Positions 42,634-51,917 of a stretch of DNA of 64,000 nt are shown one piece after another. The position numbers and the translations under genes were made by a program. Source of the stretch: RBG-16-66-20 sp036560705 (GTDB lineage Bacteria > Pseudomonadota > Gammaproteobacteria > Burkholderiales > SG8-39). The stretch is taken from positions 1 through 64,000 of the forward strand of contig DATBQR010000058.1 in NCBI GenBank assembly GCA_036560705.1, read 5' to 3'. The notes under the pieces were generated by a model, which did not search any database, was not told the origin of the DNA, and saw only the letters and a program-made list of their open reading frames with translations. Position 1 is the stretch's first letter. Each line of letters opens with the position of its first letter.

Positions 42634-44208
42634 TCAGTAGCCGACGGCAGCGCCGTCGCTGCGCGGATCGGCGCCGCCCATGCGCGTGCCGTCCGGTGCG
42701 ATCACGATGCCGTGCGCATGGCCGGCCAGTTCGTTCCAGGGGCCCCAGCGGTCGAGCAGGTGGCCGCGGCGCGCCAGCTCGTCGATGGTCTGCGGTGGGA
42801 AGCGCGACTCGATGTGCAAGGTGTCGCGCGCCTCGCCCAGCGCGAAGCGGCCCGACAGCCAGCGCGGCGCTTCCACCGCTTCCTGGATGTTGCGGCCGTG
42901 GTCGATCATCGCGACGTAGGCCTGCGCGTGGATCTGCGGCTGGCCGTCCGCGCCCATGCAGCCGAGCACGCCCCACAGCTTTTTGTCGCGGAAGGCCAGC
43001 GAGGCGATCAGCGTGTGCAGCGGCGTCTTGCCCGGCGCCACGCAATTCGGGTGCGCCGGATCGAGCGAGAAATACGCGCTGCGGTTCTGCAGCACCACGC
43101 CGGAATCGCCGGCGACGACGCAGGAGCCGAACACGCCGTACAGGCTGTTGATCAGCGCGGCGGCATTGCCCTCGGCGTCGACTGCGGCGATGAAGACGGT
43201 ATCGCCCTTCAGGCTGCCATGGGAGGGGATCCTGTCCCAGGGCAGCGCCCGCTCGGGGTCCATCAGGCCGCGCCGCTCGTTCGCATAGGCTTTCGAGATC
43301 AGCTTTTCGACCGGTACTTCGCTGAACCTCGGGTCGGCCAGATAGCGGTCGCGGTCGTGGTAGGCAATCTGCTTGGCCTGCACCATCAGGTGGGCGTGGT
43401 CGGCGCCGAGGTACGGCTTCCTGTGGAGTTCGAACGGCTCGAGCAGGTTGAGCATTTCGAGCACGGTGAAACCCTGCGTCGGCGCCGGCGTCTCGAAAAT
43501 CGTCGCGTCGCGGTAGCTGCCCCGGAGCGGCTCGCCCCAGCGGGCCGTCTGCGACGCGAGATCGGCGGCGTCGAAAAAGCCGCCGCGTTCCTGCGAGAAG
43601 CGCGCGATCTCGCGCGCGACCTCGCCTTCGTAGAACCCGGCGTGCCCGCCCTCGGCCAGCGCCGTCAGGGTGCGTGCCAGGTTCGGATTGGCCAGCTTGC
43701 TGCCGGCGCGCGGCGCGCGGCCCTGCGGAAGGAAAATCGCCGCCGATTCCGGATGCGGCGCCAGTTCGGCGGCGCTCGCCTCGATCCAGCCGGCGAGGCG
43801 CTCGCCGACGGCAAAGCCCTCGCGCGCGTAGCCGATGGCGGCTTCGAGATCGCGCTGCAGCGGCAGCCGGCCGTACTCGCGGTGCGCTTCGACCCAGCTG
43901 GCCACCGCGCCGGGCGTGGTCAGCGTCGCGGGGAGGATGCCGCGATACGGGATCTCGCTGTGGCCCCGTTCGTGAAACCAGGCGGCGCTGGCCGACGCGG
44001 CCGCACGTCCGCCGCCGTCGAGGTAGCGCACGGCGCCCTTCTTTGCGTCGTAGATCAACCAGAACGCATCGCCACCGACGCCGGTCATGTGCGGGTACAG
44101 CACGGCGAGCGCGCCGCTGGCGGCGATCGCCGCGTCGATCGCCGAGCCGCCGGCCTTCAGCGCGTCCACGCCCGCCTGCGATGCCAGGGCGTGCGGGCAG
44201 GTGACCAT
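42634..44208 (-). CDS. Gamma-glutamyltransferase family protein
   Basis: 524 aa from the ATG at 44208. GMVTCPHALASQAGVDALKAGGSAIDAAIAASGALAVLYPHMTGVGGDAF is the N-terminal Ntn-hydrolase signature; the autoprocessing and catalytic Thr is in LKGDTVFIAAVDAEGN. The family moves or hydrolyses gamma-glutamyl groups, mostly outside the membrane; no signal peptide is seen here, so glutathione is not assured as substrate. The true start may be a CTG around 44247 overlapping hemL, because the family usually has some residues before GMV. Confidence 0.85.
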   Translation of the reverse strand: MVTCPHALASQAGVDALKAGGSAIDAAIAASGALAVLYPHMTGVGGDAFWLIYDAKKGAVRYLDGGGRAAASASAAWFHERGHSEIPYRGILPATLTTPGAVASWVEAHREYGRLPLQRDLEAAIGYAREGFAVGERLAGWIEASAAELAPHPESAAIFLPQGRAPRAGSKLANPNLARTLTALAEGGHAGFYEGEVAREIARFSQERGGFFDAADLASQTARWGEPLRGSYRDATIFETPAPTQGFTVLEMLNLLEPFELHRKPYLGADHAHLMVQAKQIAYHDRDRYLADPRFSEVPVEKLISKAYANERRGLMDPERALPWDRIPSHGSLKGDTVFIAAVDAEGNAAALINSLYGVFGSCVVAGDSGVVLQNRSAYFSLDPAHPNCVAPGKTPLHTLIASLAFRDKKLWGVLGCMGADGQPQIHAQAYVAMIDHGRNIQEAVEAPRWLSGRFALGEARDTLHIESRFPPQTIDELARRGHLLDRWGPWNELAGHAHGIVIAPDGTRMGGADPRSDGAAVGY

Positions 44209-44254
44209 GCCCGTGGGCGCGAGCGTAACGGGGCGAGCGCTGAAGGTGGTCAGG

Positions 44255-45532
44255 TCAGGCCCTGAAAGCCAGTCGCGCGGCGGCGAGCGTCGCGTCGATC
44301 TCCGGCGCGCCGTGCGCCGCCGAAACGAATCCGGCCTCGTAGGCGGACGGCGCGAAGTAGATGCCCTTGTCCAGCATCGCGTGAAAGAATTTGTTGAAGC
44401 GGCCTTTATCGCACTGCATGACTTCGGCAAAGCTGGTCGGCGGCGCGGCGCGGAAGTACAGGCCGAACATGCTGCCGATCGACTGCGCGGAGAACACCAC
44501 ATTCGCTTTTTTTGCTTCGTCTTTCAGGCCTGAAATCAATTCTTCCGCGACACGGGAAATTCGTTCCTGGAATCCAGGCGTATCCACGAGCTTAAGCGTC
44601 GCCAATCCAGCGGCGACAGCGACGGGATTTCCTGAAAGCGTACCGGCCTGGTAGACGGGCCCGAGCGGCGCGATCTTCTGCATGATGTCGCGCCTGCCGC
44701 CGACCGCGCCCACCGGCATGCCGCCGCCGATCACCTTGCCCAGCGTGGTGAGGTCCGGCTGGATGCCGTAGCGCGCCTGCGCTCCGCCGAGCGCGACGCG
44801 GAATCCGGTCATCACCTCGTCGAACAGCAGGACGGCGCCGTACTGGCTGCAGTTTTTCCGCAGAGATTCCAGGAAACCGGGTTTGGGCAGCACCAGGTTC
44901 ATGTTGCCGGCCACGGGTTCGACGATGACGCAGGCGATCTCGGCGCCTCTCGCGGCGAATGTTTTCTCCAATTGTTCCGAATTATTGAAATCCAGTACAA
45001 GCGTGTGCGCTGCGGTTTCCGGCGGCACGCCGGCGGAACTCGGGTTGCCGAAGGTGAGGGCGCCGGAACCCGCCTTGACCAGCAGGCTGTCGGCGTGGCC
45101 GTGGTAGCAACCTTCGAATTTGACGATCAGGCTGCGTCCGGTATGGCCGCGCGCGAGCCGGATCGCGGTCATGGTCGCTTCGGTACCCGAGGACACCAGC
45201 CGCGCCATTTCGACCGACGATACGAGCCGGCAGATCGTCTCGACCAGCTCGATCTCGGCTTCCGTCGGCGCGCCGAAGGACAGCGCGCGCGCCGCCGCCG
45301 CCTGCACCGCTTCGACCACTTGCGGATGGGTGTGCCCGAGCACCATGGGCCCCCAGGAGCCGACGTAGTCGACGTAGCGCCTGCCGTCCACGTCCCAGAG
45401 ATGCGGGCCGTAAGCACGCTCGAAAAACACCGGCGTGCCGCCGACCGCACCGAACGCGCGCACGGGCGAGTTCACCCCCGCGGGAATCGTCTCCCGCGCC
45501 CGCTCGAACAGGGAATCGCTGCGCGATGTCAT
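44255..45532 (-). CDS. hemL: Glutamate-1-semialdehyde 2,1-aminomutase
   Basis: 425 aa. The PLP lysine lies in TTLGKVIGGGMPVGAVGGR; VGSWGPMVLGHTHP and SSGTEATMTAIRLARG are diagnostic. It makes 5-aminolevulinate for haem. Its start overlaps the thiE stop by four bases, so thiD-thiE-hemL form one transcript, a common betaproteobacterial set. Confidence 0.95.
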   Translation of the reverse strand: MTSRSDSLFERARETIPAGVNSPVRAFGAVGGTPVFFERAYGPHLWDVDGRRYVDYVGSWGPMVLGHTHPQVVEAVQAAAARALSFGAPTEAEIELVETICRLVSSVEMARLVSSGTEATMTAIRLARGHTGRSLIVKFEGCYHGHADSLLVKAGSGALTFGNPSSAGVPPETAAHTLVLDFNNSEQLEKTFAARGAEIACVIVEPVAGNMNLVLPKPGFLESLRKNCSQYGAVLLFDEVMTGFRVALGGAQARYGIQPDLTTLGKVIGGGMPVGAVGGRRDIMQKIAPLGPVYQAGTLSGNPVAVAAGLATLKLVDTPGFQERISRVAEELISGLKDEAKKANVVFSAQSIGSMFGLYFRAAPPTSFAEVMQCDKGRFNKFFHAMLDKGIYFAPSAYEAGFVSAAHGAPEIDATLAAARLAFRA

Positions 45533-46131
45533 GCAGGGAAGAGCTTACCGTAGCCGCGCGCGCGTTCCGCGACGTCGGGTGCATCGAACAGGTCCGAGAT
45601 CACCGCGAGGCCGTCGGCGCCTGCCCGCAGCAGTTGCGGCGCATTCTCCAGGGTAATGCCGCCGATGGCGACCAGCGGCACGCCCAGCGCGCGCGCTTCG
45701 CCGAAGAGCGACAGCGGTGCGCGAACCGCGGAGGGTTTGGTCGGGGAGGAGAACACGCTGCCGAACGCCACGTAGTCCGCGCCGGCCGCCACGGCGGCGC
45801 GGGCCGCAGCAAGCGAGTCGTAGCAGGAGGCGCCGAGCAGCTTGCCGGCGAGTCGGGCGCGCACCGCGGCGAGCTCGCCGTCGTCCTTGCCCAGATGCAC
45901 GCCGTCGGCGCCGCATTCGAGCGCCAGGACGAGGTCGTCGTTGACGATGAACGGTACGGAGCGGGCGCGGCACATGCGCGCCAGGTTTTTCGCCTCGTCG
46001 AGCCGCTGCACGCCCTTGCTCCGGTACTGCAGCATCGCGATGCCGCCTTCGAGAGCCTGCGCGACGCGCCGCATCAAGTCTTCGCCGGCCGCGAGTTCGG
46101 GCGTGATGGCGTACAGGCCGCGCAGCTTCAT
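45529..46131 (-). CDS. thiE: Thiamine phosphate synthase
   Basis: 200 aa. The pyrimidine-binding QYRSKG motif, GADGVHLGKDD and GADYVAFGSVFSSPTKP are typical. It joins HMP pyrophosphate to the thiazole phosphate. Coupled by four-base overlaps to thiD upstream and hemL downstream. Confidence 0.93.
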   Translation of the reverse strand: MKLRGLYAITPELAAGEDLMRRVAQALEGGIAMLQYRSKGVQRLDEAKNLARMCRARSVPFIVNDDLVLALECGADGVHLGKDDGELAAVRARLAGKLLGASCYDSLAAARAAVAAGADYVAFGSVFSSPTKPSAVRAPLSLFGEARALGVPLVAIGGITLENAPQLLRAGADGLAVISDLFDAPDVAERARGYGKLFPA

Positions 46132-46919
46132 CGGCGGTCGAAAAAGCGGTCGGGAATCGCCTGGCCGCGCCCGGGGCTGAATCCGGCCGCGAGCGATTGC
46201 CAGGTGTATTCCTGGGCCTGCCGCGCCGCGCGCTCCACATCCAGTCCCCTGGCGAGGAGCGCGGCAAGCGCTGAGGCAAGCGTGCAGCCGGAGCCGTGAT
46301 AGCTGCCCGGCAAGCGTTGCCAGCGGTCTTCCCGCACCACGCCGCGCGCGTCGTAGAGGACATTCACCACTTCCGCACCCGTTTCGTGCGTTCCGGTTAT
46401 CAGTACGTATCTGCAGCCGTCCGCGGCGAGCCGGCGCGCGCAGCTCGCAAGATCCGAGTCCGGCGCAGCGCCGGCAAGCCGGCGCGCTTCGACGCTGTTC
46501 GGCGTCAGCACGGTCGTGCGCTTGAAGAGAGAGGCTCGCAGCACTTTCACTGTTTCACTATTTGCAAGGGCATCGCCGCGGCCCGAGGCGAGGACCGGAT
46601 CGAGCACCACGGGAGTAAGCGGATGCGCGGCGAGGACGGCCGCGATGGCTTCCGCGTTGCGGGCCGAGCCGAGCACGCCGATCTTGAACGCTGCGACCGG
46701 AATGTCCTCGAGCACGCGGCGCGCCTGGCTCGCGACCCAGGCGGGCTCGATGGCGAGCAGGCTGTCGACGCCGCGCGTGTCCTGTACCGTGAGCCCGGTC
46801 AGCACCGACAGCGGATGGCAGCCGAGGCTCGCGATGGTCAGCAGATCCGCCTGGATGCCAGCGCCGCCGGTCGGGTCCGAGGCGGCGAATGCCAGAACGA
46901 TCGGAGGCGTCGGCGACAT
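46128..46919 (-). CDS. thiD: Hydroxymethylpyrimidine (phosphate) kinase
   Basis: 263 aa ribokinase-fold enzyme. ASDPTGGAGIQADLLTIASLGCHPLSVLTGLTVQDT and GSYHGSGCTLASALAALLA are the family motifs. Two phosphorylations give HMP-PP for ThiE. I use the ATG at 46919; the open frame runs further upstream across the rubredoxin gene without conservation. No TPP riboswitch fits in the 69 bp spacer. Confidence 0.93.
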   Translation of the reverse strand: MSPTPPIVLAFAASDPTGGAGIQADLLTIASLGCHPLSVLTGLTVQDTRGVDSLLAIEPAWVASQARRVLEDIPVAAFKIGVLGSARNAEAIAAVLAAHPLTPVVLDPVLASGRGDALANSETVKVLRASLFKRTTVLTPNSVEARRLAGAAPDSDLASCARRLAADGCRYVLITGTHETGAEVVNVLYDARGVVREDRWQRLPGSYHGSGCTLASALAALLARGLDVERAARQAQEYTWQSLAAGFSPGRGQAIPDRFFDRR

Positions 46920-46988
46920 GCGTTGGTCCCAGGAACAGGCGTCAGGCCGCCTGCTATCATCCGGCACAATTTTACTGCGCCGCCCCCA

Positions 46989-47174
46989 ATGACCGAACAG
47001 CAAGTTCAATTCAAGACATGGATGTGCCTCATCTGCGGATGGGTCTACGACGAAGCGGCGGGAATTCCCGGCGAAGGCATCGCCCCGGGCACGCGCTGGG
47101 AGGATGTGCCGATGAACTGGACCTGTCCCGAATGCGGCGCGCGCAAGGACGACTTCGAGATGGTGGAAATCTAG
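46989..47174 (+). CDS. Rubredoxin
   Basis: 61 aa. The four iron ligands are in two CxxC pairs, WMCLICGWVYDEAAG and WTCPECGARKDDFE. It is a one-electron carrier, cytoplasmic. It diverges from thiD; TATCAT at 46955-46960 could be its -10 box. A lone rubredoxin beside thiamine/haem genes is usual in Betaproteobacteria; its partner reductase is not here. Confidence 0.93.
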   Translation: MTEQQVQFKTWMCLICGWVYDEAAGIPGEGIAPGTRWEDVPMNWTCPECGARKDDFEMVEI

Positions 47175-47232
47175 CAGCGGGCACGGCGGCGGGCGCGCCC
47201 CCGGGCCGGCAGCGCGCGCGAGGGCGATGCGG

Positions 47233-47238
47233 TAAAAT
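47233..47238 (+). promoter_or_regulatory. Candidate -10 box (TAAAAT) for the algH operon
   Basis: TAAAAT is 10 bp before the GTG start of algH; transcription from it would begin only about four bases before the start codon. There is no clear -35 box. Confidence 0.4.
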
Positions 47239-47248
47239 AGCTCCAAGC

Positions 47249-47821
47249 GTGTCTTCGATCGATCTGACGAATCACTTCCTGATCGCCATGCCCAACATGG
47301 CCGATCCGTACTTTGCGAAGACACTGACTTACGTCTGCGAGCACAATGATCAGGGCGCGCTCGGGATCGTCGTCAACCGTCCCATCGACATGACCCTGCA
47401 GGCGCTGTTCGAGCGCCTGTCGCTCAAGCTGAAGGACCATGCCTTCGCTGACGCGCCGATCTATTTCGGCGGCCCGGTGCAGACCGACCGCGGCTTCGTG
47501 CTGCATCTGCCCGCGGGCGAATGGCAGGCGACGATCAAGGTGACCGCGGGGAAAGACGGCGCCATCGGCCTGACCACCTCCAAGGACATCCTGGAGGCAG
47601 TCGGCCGCGGCGAAGGCCCTTCGAAGATGCTGGTGTCGCTCGGTTACGCCGGCTGGTCGGCCGGACAGATCGAACACGAGCTCAAGCAGAACGCCTGGCT
47701 CACGGTGGAGGCGAAGGACGCCATCATCTTCGATCTGCCGCCGGACGAGCGGCTGGTCGCGGCGATGGATCTGCTCGGCCTGGACTACGCGCGGCTCGCC
47801 GACCAGGCGGGACATGCCTGA
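47249..47821 (+). CDS. algH: UPF0301/AlgH family protein
   Basis: 190 aa from a GTG. LTNHFLIAMPNMADPYFAKTLTYVCEHNDQGALGIVVNRP and YFGGPVQTDRGFVLH are family hallmarks. Biochemical role is not settled. It starts a colinear operon with ruvX, pyrR, pyrB and the pseudo-dihydroorotase, overlapping ruvX by 8 bp. Confidence 0.92.
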   Translation: MSSIDLTNHFLIAMPNMADPYFAKTLTYVCEHNDQGALGIVVNRPIDMTLQALFERLSLKLKDHAFADAPIYFGGPVQTDRGFVLHLPAGEWQATIKVTAGKDGAIGLTTSKDILEAVGRGEGPSKMLVSLGYAGWSAGQIEHELKQNAWLTVEAKDAIIFDLPPDERLVAAMDLLGLDYARLADQAGHA

Positions 47822-48254
47822 GAAGGCCCGCACCGTCCTCGCCTTCGATTTTGGATTGCAGCGTATTGGCGTCGCGGTGGGCGAGCCGGAGCTCGGCACC
47901 GCGCACCCGTTGCAGGGCGTCGTCGCGCACACCCAGCCCGGCCGCCTCACGGCGATCGAGGGTCTGGTGAAGGAGTGGAAACCTTCGCTCCTGCTGGTCG
48001 GGCGCCCGCTTGGCGAAGACGGCGCGCCGCACGAGATGACGCGCCGCGCCGAGCGCTTCGCGCGCCAGCTGACCGGCCGCTTCCGCCTGCCGGTGGAGCT
48101 GGTGGACGAGCGCTACAGTTCCGCGGAGGTCGAAAGCCGCATGCGGGCTTCCTACGGCAGCCGCAAGGCGGCGACCCTGGCGCGCGGCAAGAAGCTCGAC
48201 TCGCACGCCGCCCAGATCATTCTCGAACAGTACTTCGGTGACAAAGCTGCCTGA
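47814..48254 (+). CDS. ruvX: RuvX/YqgF Holliday junction resolvase-like protein
   Basis: 146 aa RNase H fold. The first acidic site is in AFDFGLQRIGVAVGEPELGTAHPL, with LLVGRPLGEDG and VDERYSSAEVESRM following. The family is implicated in processing of 16S rRNA ends and recombination. It overlaps algH by 8 bp and pyrR by 17 bp. Confidence 0.92.
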   Translation: MPEKARTVLAFDFGLQRIGVAVGEPELGTAHPLQGVVAHTQPGRLTAIEGLVKEWKPSLLLVGRPLGEDGAPHEMTRRAERFARQLTGRFRLPVELVDERYSSAEVESRMRASYGSRKAATLARGKKLDSHAAQIILEQYFGDKAA

Positions 48255-48756
48255 CGCCGAAACGCTGCTGCCCCGGCTCGCGGCCGAGCTGAAGGCGCGC
48301 GTTACGCCGGCCACGGCGATGATCGGCCTGTACACGGGCGGCGCCTGGCTGGCCGAGCGGCTGCACCCGCTGCTCGGATTGAAGGAGCCGCTGGGGCTCA
48401 TGGATATCGCGTTTTACCGCGACGACTACGCGAAAGAGGGGCTCAAGCACGATCCCAAGCGGACCAAAATTCCTTTCGAAGTCGAGGGCCGCGACCTGCT
48501 GCTGGTGGACGACGTGCTCTACACCGGGCGCACCGTGCGCGCGGCGATGAACGAACTGTTCGACTACGGCCGGCCGAAGAGCATCGCGCTGGTGGTGCTT
48601 GCCGACCGCGGCGGGCGCCAGCTGCCGATCGCCGCGCAGCACGTCGGCGCGCAGGTGGAGGTTCCCGCGGGCAAGCGCCTGCGCCTGAAGCGCGCCGCCA
48701 GCGGCAAGCTGTCGCTGGAGCTCGAGGATGCCGGACGTACCGACAATGCCGGCTAA
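48238..48756 (+). CDS. pyrR: PyrR bifunctional regulator/uracil phosphoribosyltransferase
   Basis: 172 aa from a GTG. The PRPP loop is LLLVDDVLYTGRTVRAAM, preceded by MDIAFYRDDY. In Gram-positives PyrR binds pyr mRNA; here there is no attenuator between genes, so only the transferase role, or another form of control, is supported. Confidence 0.9.
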   Translation: MTKLPDAETLLPRLAAELKARVTPATAMIGLYTGGAWLAERLHPLLGLKEPLGLMDIAFYRDDYAKEGLKHDPKRTKIPFEVEGRDLLLVDDVLYTGRTVRAAMNELFDYGRPKSIALVVLADRGGRQLPIAAQHVGAQVEVPAGKRLRLKRAASGKLSLELEDAGRTDNAG

Positions 48757-49696
48757 TCCGCAGCTCAACTCCAACGGCGAACTGCAGCACCTGCTGTCCA
48801 TCGAGGGGCTGCCGCGCGAAATTCTCACGCAGATCCTCGATACCGCCGAGCCCTTTGCCGGCGTCACCGAGCGCGAAGTGAAGAAAGTGCCGCTGATGCG
48901 CGGCAAGAGCGTGTTCAACCTGTTCTTCGAGGCTTCGACGCGCACGCGCACCACCTTCGAAATCGCCGCCAAGCGGCTTTCGGCCGACGTCATCAACCTG
49001 AACGTGGCGGTGAGTTCGCAGAGCAAGGGAGAATCGCTGCTCGACACCGTGGCCAACCTGTCGGCGATGCAGGCCGACGTGTTCGTGGTGCGGCACGGCT
49101 CTTCGGGCGCGCCCTACCTGATCGCGCGCCACGTCAAGCCGCACGAGCACGTCATCAACGCGGGCGACGGCCGGCACGCGCATCCGACGCAGGGGCTGCT
49201 CGATCTCTACACCATCCGCCACTACAAGAAGGACTTCACGAGCCTCACGGTGGCGATCGTCGGCGACGTGCTGCATTCGCGGGTGGCGCGCTCGCTCATC
49301 CACGGCCTCACCACGCTGGGCGTACCCGAGGTGCGCGTGATCGGGCCGCAGACGCTGCTGCCCGCCGGCGTCGAATCGCTGGGCGTGCGCGTGTTCCACG
49401 ACATGCGCGCCGGGCTCAAGGACTGCGACGTGGTGGTGATGCTGCGGCTGCAGAACGAGCGCATGAACGGCGCGCTGCTGCCCTCGGCGCAGGAATTCTT
49501 CAAGCACTACGGCCTGACCGCCGACAAGCTCGCGCTGGCGAAGCCCGACGCGATCGTGATGCACCCGGGACCGATGAACCGCGGCGTGGAGATCGATTCG
49601 CCGGTCGCCGACGGCCCGCATTCGGTGATCCTGCCGCAGGTCACCTTCGGCATCGCGGTGCGCATGGCGGTGATGTCCATCGTGGCCGGGAACTAG
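48728..49696 (+). CDS. pyrB: Aspartate carbamoyltransferase catalytic subunit
   Basis: 322 aa. FFEASTRTRTTFEIAAKRL binds carbamoyl phosphate; NAGDGRHAHPTQGLLDLYT and HPGPMNRGVEID are the other sites. The ATG at 48728 follows GGAG by seven bases and overlaps pyrR by 29 bp. The next gene encodes a metal-less dihydroorotase relative, the arrangement in which PyrB forms a complex with that protein. Confidence 0.95.
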   Translation: MPDVPTMPANPQLNSNGELQHLLSIEGLPREILTQILDTAEPFAGVTEREVKKVPLMRGKSVFNLFFEASTRTRTTFEIAAKRLSADVINLNVAVSSQSKGESLLDTVANLSAMQADVFVVRHGSSGAPYLIARHVKPHEHVINAGDGRHAHPTQGLLDLYTIRHYKKDFTSLTVAIVGDVLHSRVARSLIHGLTTLGVPEVRVIGPQTLLPAGVESLGVRVFHDMRAGLKDCDVVVMLRLQNERMNGALLPSAQEFFKHYGLTADKLALAKPDAIVMHPGPMNRGVEIDSPVADGPHSVILPQVTFGIAVRMAVMSIVAGN

Positions 49697-49706
49697 GAAA
49701 AGGCGG

Positions 49707-50969
49707 ATGAACCTGCTCATCAAGGGCGGACGGGTCGTGGACCCGGCGAGCGGCCGCGACGAAGTCGGGGATGTTTTTATTTCCGATGGGAAAATCTCCG
49801 GGAAAAAGGAAAAAGCGGATCAAACCGTGGAAGCCAGGGGCCTGGTGGTTGCGCCCGGCCTGATCGATCTCTCGGCGCGCTTGCGCGAGCCGGGCTACGA
49901 GTACAAGGCGACGCTCGAATCGGAAATGGACGCCGCGGTGGCGGGCGGGGTGACCAGCCTCGCCTGTCCGCCGGACACCGATCCGCCGCTCGATGAGCCT
50001 GGCCTCGTCGACATGCTGCGCCGTCGCGCCAAGGCGCTCGCCCGGGCGCGCGTCTATCCGGTCGGCGCGCTTACCGTCAAGCTTGCAGGGGAGCGCCTGA
50101 CCGAGATGGCGGAACTCGCCGAAGCCGGCTGCGTCGCTTTTTCCCAGGCGAACGCGCCGCTCGCCGATACCCAGGTGCTGTGGCGCGCGATGCAATACGC
50201 CGGCACCTTCGGCTTCCCGGTGTGGTTGCGCGCCGAGGACCGCTGGCTGGCGCACGGCGGCGTCGCCCACGACGGCGAGGTTGCGACGCGGCTGGGGCTG
50301 CAGGGAATTCCGTCGTTCGCCGAGACCATCGCGCTGGGCAGCGTGCTGCAGCTGGTGCGCGCGACCGGCACCCGGGTGCATTTCTGCCGGCTGTCCACCG
50401 CGACCGGCGTCGAGATGATCCGCGCCGCGAAGAAAGAGGGGCTGCCGGTGAGCTGCGACGTCGGCATCCATCACGTGCACCTCTCGGAGATGGACCTGGG
50501 CTACTACGATTCGCATTGCAGGCTCGAACCGCCGCTGCGTTCGCAGCGAGATCGGGAAGCGCTCGCCTCTGGGCTCGCCGATGGCACGATCGATTGCGCC
50601 GTGTCCGATCACACTCCGGTGGACGAAGACCAGAAGCAGATGCCGTTCGCCGAGGCCGAGGCGGGCGCCACCGGCCTGGAGCTGCTGCTGCCGCTGATAC
50701 TCAAGTGGGGCGCGCAGAAGAAACTGCCGCTGGCGAAAGCGCTCGCCCGCGTCACCAGCGACGCGGCGCGCGTCCTCGGCGTACCGTCGGGCCGCATCGA
50801 ACCCGGCGCGCCCGCCGACCTGGTGGTGTTCGACCCGCAGCAGTCGTTCCGCGTGACGCCCGAGGCGCTGAAGAGCCAGGGCAAGAACACGCCTTTCCTC
50901 GGCTACGAGCTTGCCGGCCGCGTGCGCACGACGATCGTCGCCGGCCGCGTGGTGTACGAACAAGCGTGA
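49707..50969 (+). CDS. pyrX: Pseudo-dihydroorotase (PyrC'/PyrX), non-catalytic partner of PyrB
   Basis: 420 aa, type I dihydroorotase fold. The metal-binding HxH of GFIDxHVHLREPG is replaced: residues 54-63 read DLSARLREPG, so both His are lost (Ser56, Arg58). Later positions such as VGIHHVHL and VSDHTP remain. In Pseudomonas an inactive homologue is required to assemble PyrB into a dodecamer. That role is inferred; the true dihydroorotase must be elsewhere on the genome. Confidence 0.88.
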   Translation: MNLLIKGGRVVDPASGRDEVGDVFISDGKISGKKEKADQTVEARGLVVAPGLIDLSARLREPGYEYKATLESEMDAAVAGGVTSLACPPDTDPPLDEPGLVDMLRRRAKALARARVYPVGALTVKLAGERLTEMAELAEAGCVAFSQANAPLADTQVLWRAMQYAGTFGFPVWLRAEDRWLAHGGVAHDGEVATRLGLQGIPSFAETIALGSVLQLVRATGTRVHFCRLSTATGVEMIRAAKKEGLPVSCDVGIHHVHLSEMDLGYYDSHCRLEPPLRSQRDREALASGLADGTIDCAVSDHTPVDEDQKQMPFAEAEAGATGLELLLPLILKWGAQKKLPLAKALARVTSDAARVLGVPSGRIEPGAPADLVVFDPQQSFRVTPEALKSQGKNTPFLGYELAGRVRTTIVAGRVVYEQA

Positions 50970-50979
50970 GGCTGGCGGC

Positions 50980-51894
50980 GTGAGGGCAGTGCTGTTTGCG
51001 GCGCTGCTCGCCGTTTCCGGCTGCGCCACGACGCCCGGGAACGAAGCTCCGGGTCCGGGCTCCGAGCCCGCTCCTCCTGCGGTCAGGCACACGCCTGCGC
51101 CTGCAACGGCGTTGCCGCCGGGAAAGGGGGCCTACTACAAGGATGACGGGCCGGGCGCGAACCCGCCGAAGGATCTGGCCGCCATTCCGGACGCGGTGCC
51201 CAGGCCCGAGTCCCTGCAGCGCGCCGCCAACCGCCCTTACCAGGTGTTCGGCAAGGACTATGTGCCGATGTCGAGCCTGGCGCCTTTCAGGCAGACCGGC
51301 GTCGGCAGCTGGTACGGCAGGCGCTTCAATGGCGCCTCTACTTCCAGCGGCGAGCCCTACGACATGTACGCGATGACCGCGGCCCACCCGACGCTGCCGA
51401 TCCCGAGCTACGCGCGCGTCACCAATCTCGCCAACGGCCGCAGCGTGGTGGTGCGCATCAACGACCGTGGGCCGTTTCATTCGGACCGGATCATCGACTT
51501 GTCGTACACGGCGGCCTGGAAGCTCGGCTACGCGGAAGCCGGCAGCGCGCGCGTCGAGGTGGAATCGATCGTTCCCGGCAGCCCTTCCCCGGCGGCAACC
51601 GCGGTTGCCGGAACGGAGCCTAAGCAGGAACCGGAGCATGCGCCGGAGCAACTGCGGGAAGCGAAAGGCGTGTATCTGCAGCTGGGCGCCTTTTCCGCGC
51701 GCGAGGCGGCGGAGAATTTCCGCGTGCGCATCTACCGCGAGCTGGCCTGGCTGTCGCAGGCGATCCAGATCGTCGCCGGCGGTTCGGTGTTCCGCCTGCA
51801 CCTGGGTCCCTACCGTTCGCAGGACGAGGCGCGCTCGATCGCGGACCGCATCCAGTCGGAACTTAGCCTGCGGCCGGTGATCGTAAGCAGGTAG
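50980..51894 (+). CDS. rlpA: RlpA-type septal ring lytic transglycosylase with SPOR domain
   Basis: 304 aa lipoprotein from a GTG with GAGG eight bases before it. Lipobox LLAVSGC near residue 15, a Pro-rich stretch, the double-psi barrel (GVGSWYGRRFNGASTSSGEPYDM, INDRGPFHSDRIIDLS) and a C-terminal SPOR domain (YLQLGAFSAREAAENF). It cleaves denuded glycan strands during division. Confidence 0.9.
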   Translation: MRAVLFAALLAVSGCATTPGNEAPGPGSEPAPPAVRHTPAPATALPPGKGAYYKDDGPGANPPKDLAAIPDAVPRPESLQRAANRPYQVFGKDYVPMSSLAPFRQTGVGSWYGRRFNGASTSSGEPYDMYAMTAAHPTLPIPSYARVTNLANGRSVVVRINDRGPFHSDRIIDLSYTAAWKLGYAEAGSARVEVESIVPGSPSPAATAVAGTEPKQEPEHAPEQLREAKGVYLQLGAFSAREAAENFRVRIYRELAWLSQAIQIVAGGSVFRLHLGPYRSQDEARSIADRIQSELSLRPVIVSR

Positions 51895-51917
51895 CCGCTA
51901 TAATCGCGGCCTTTTTT
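51894..51917 (+). terminator. Short terminator hairpin whose loop is a -10 box
   Basis: GCCGC (51894-51898), loop TATAATC, GCGGC (51906-51910), then C and six Ts. The loop holds a perfect TATAAT (51899-51904) placed 29 bp before the dacC ATG. The element could end rlpA transcripts and also start dacC transcripts. The stem is short and no good -35 box is seen. Confidence 0.55.

Noticed and set aside
46920..46988. TPP riboswitch before thiD
   Set aside because: The 69 bp spacer is too short and lacks the conserved THI-box sequences.
48200..48760. PyrR-controlled attenuator before pyrB
   Set aside because: pyrR and pyrB overlap, so there is no leader; no antiterminator/terminator pair can be drawn.
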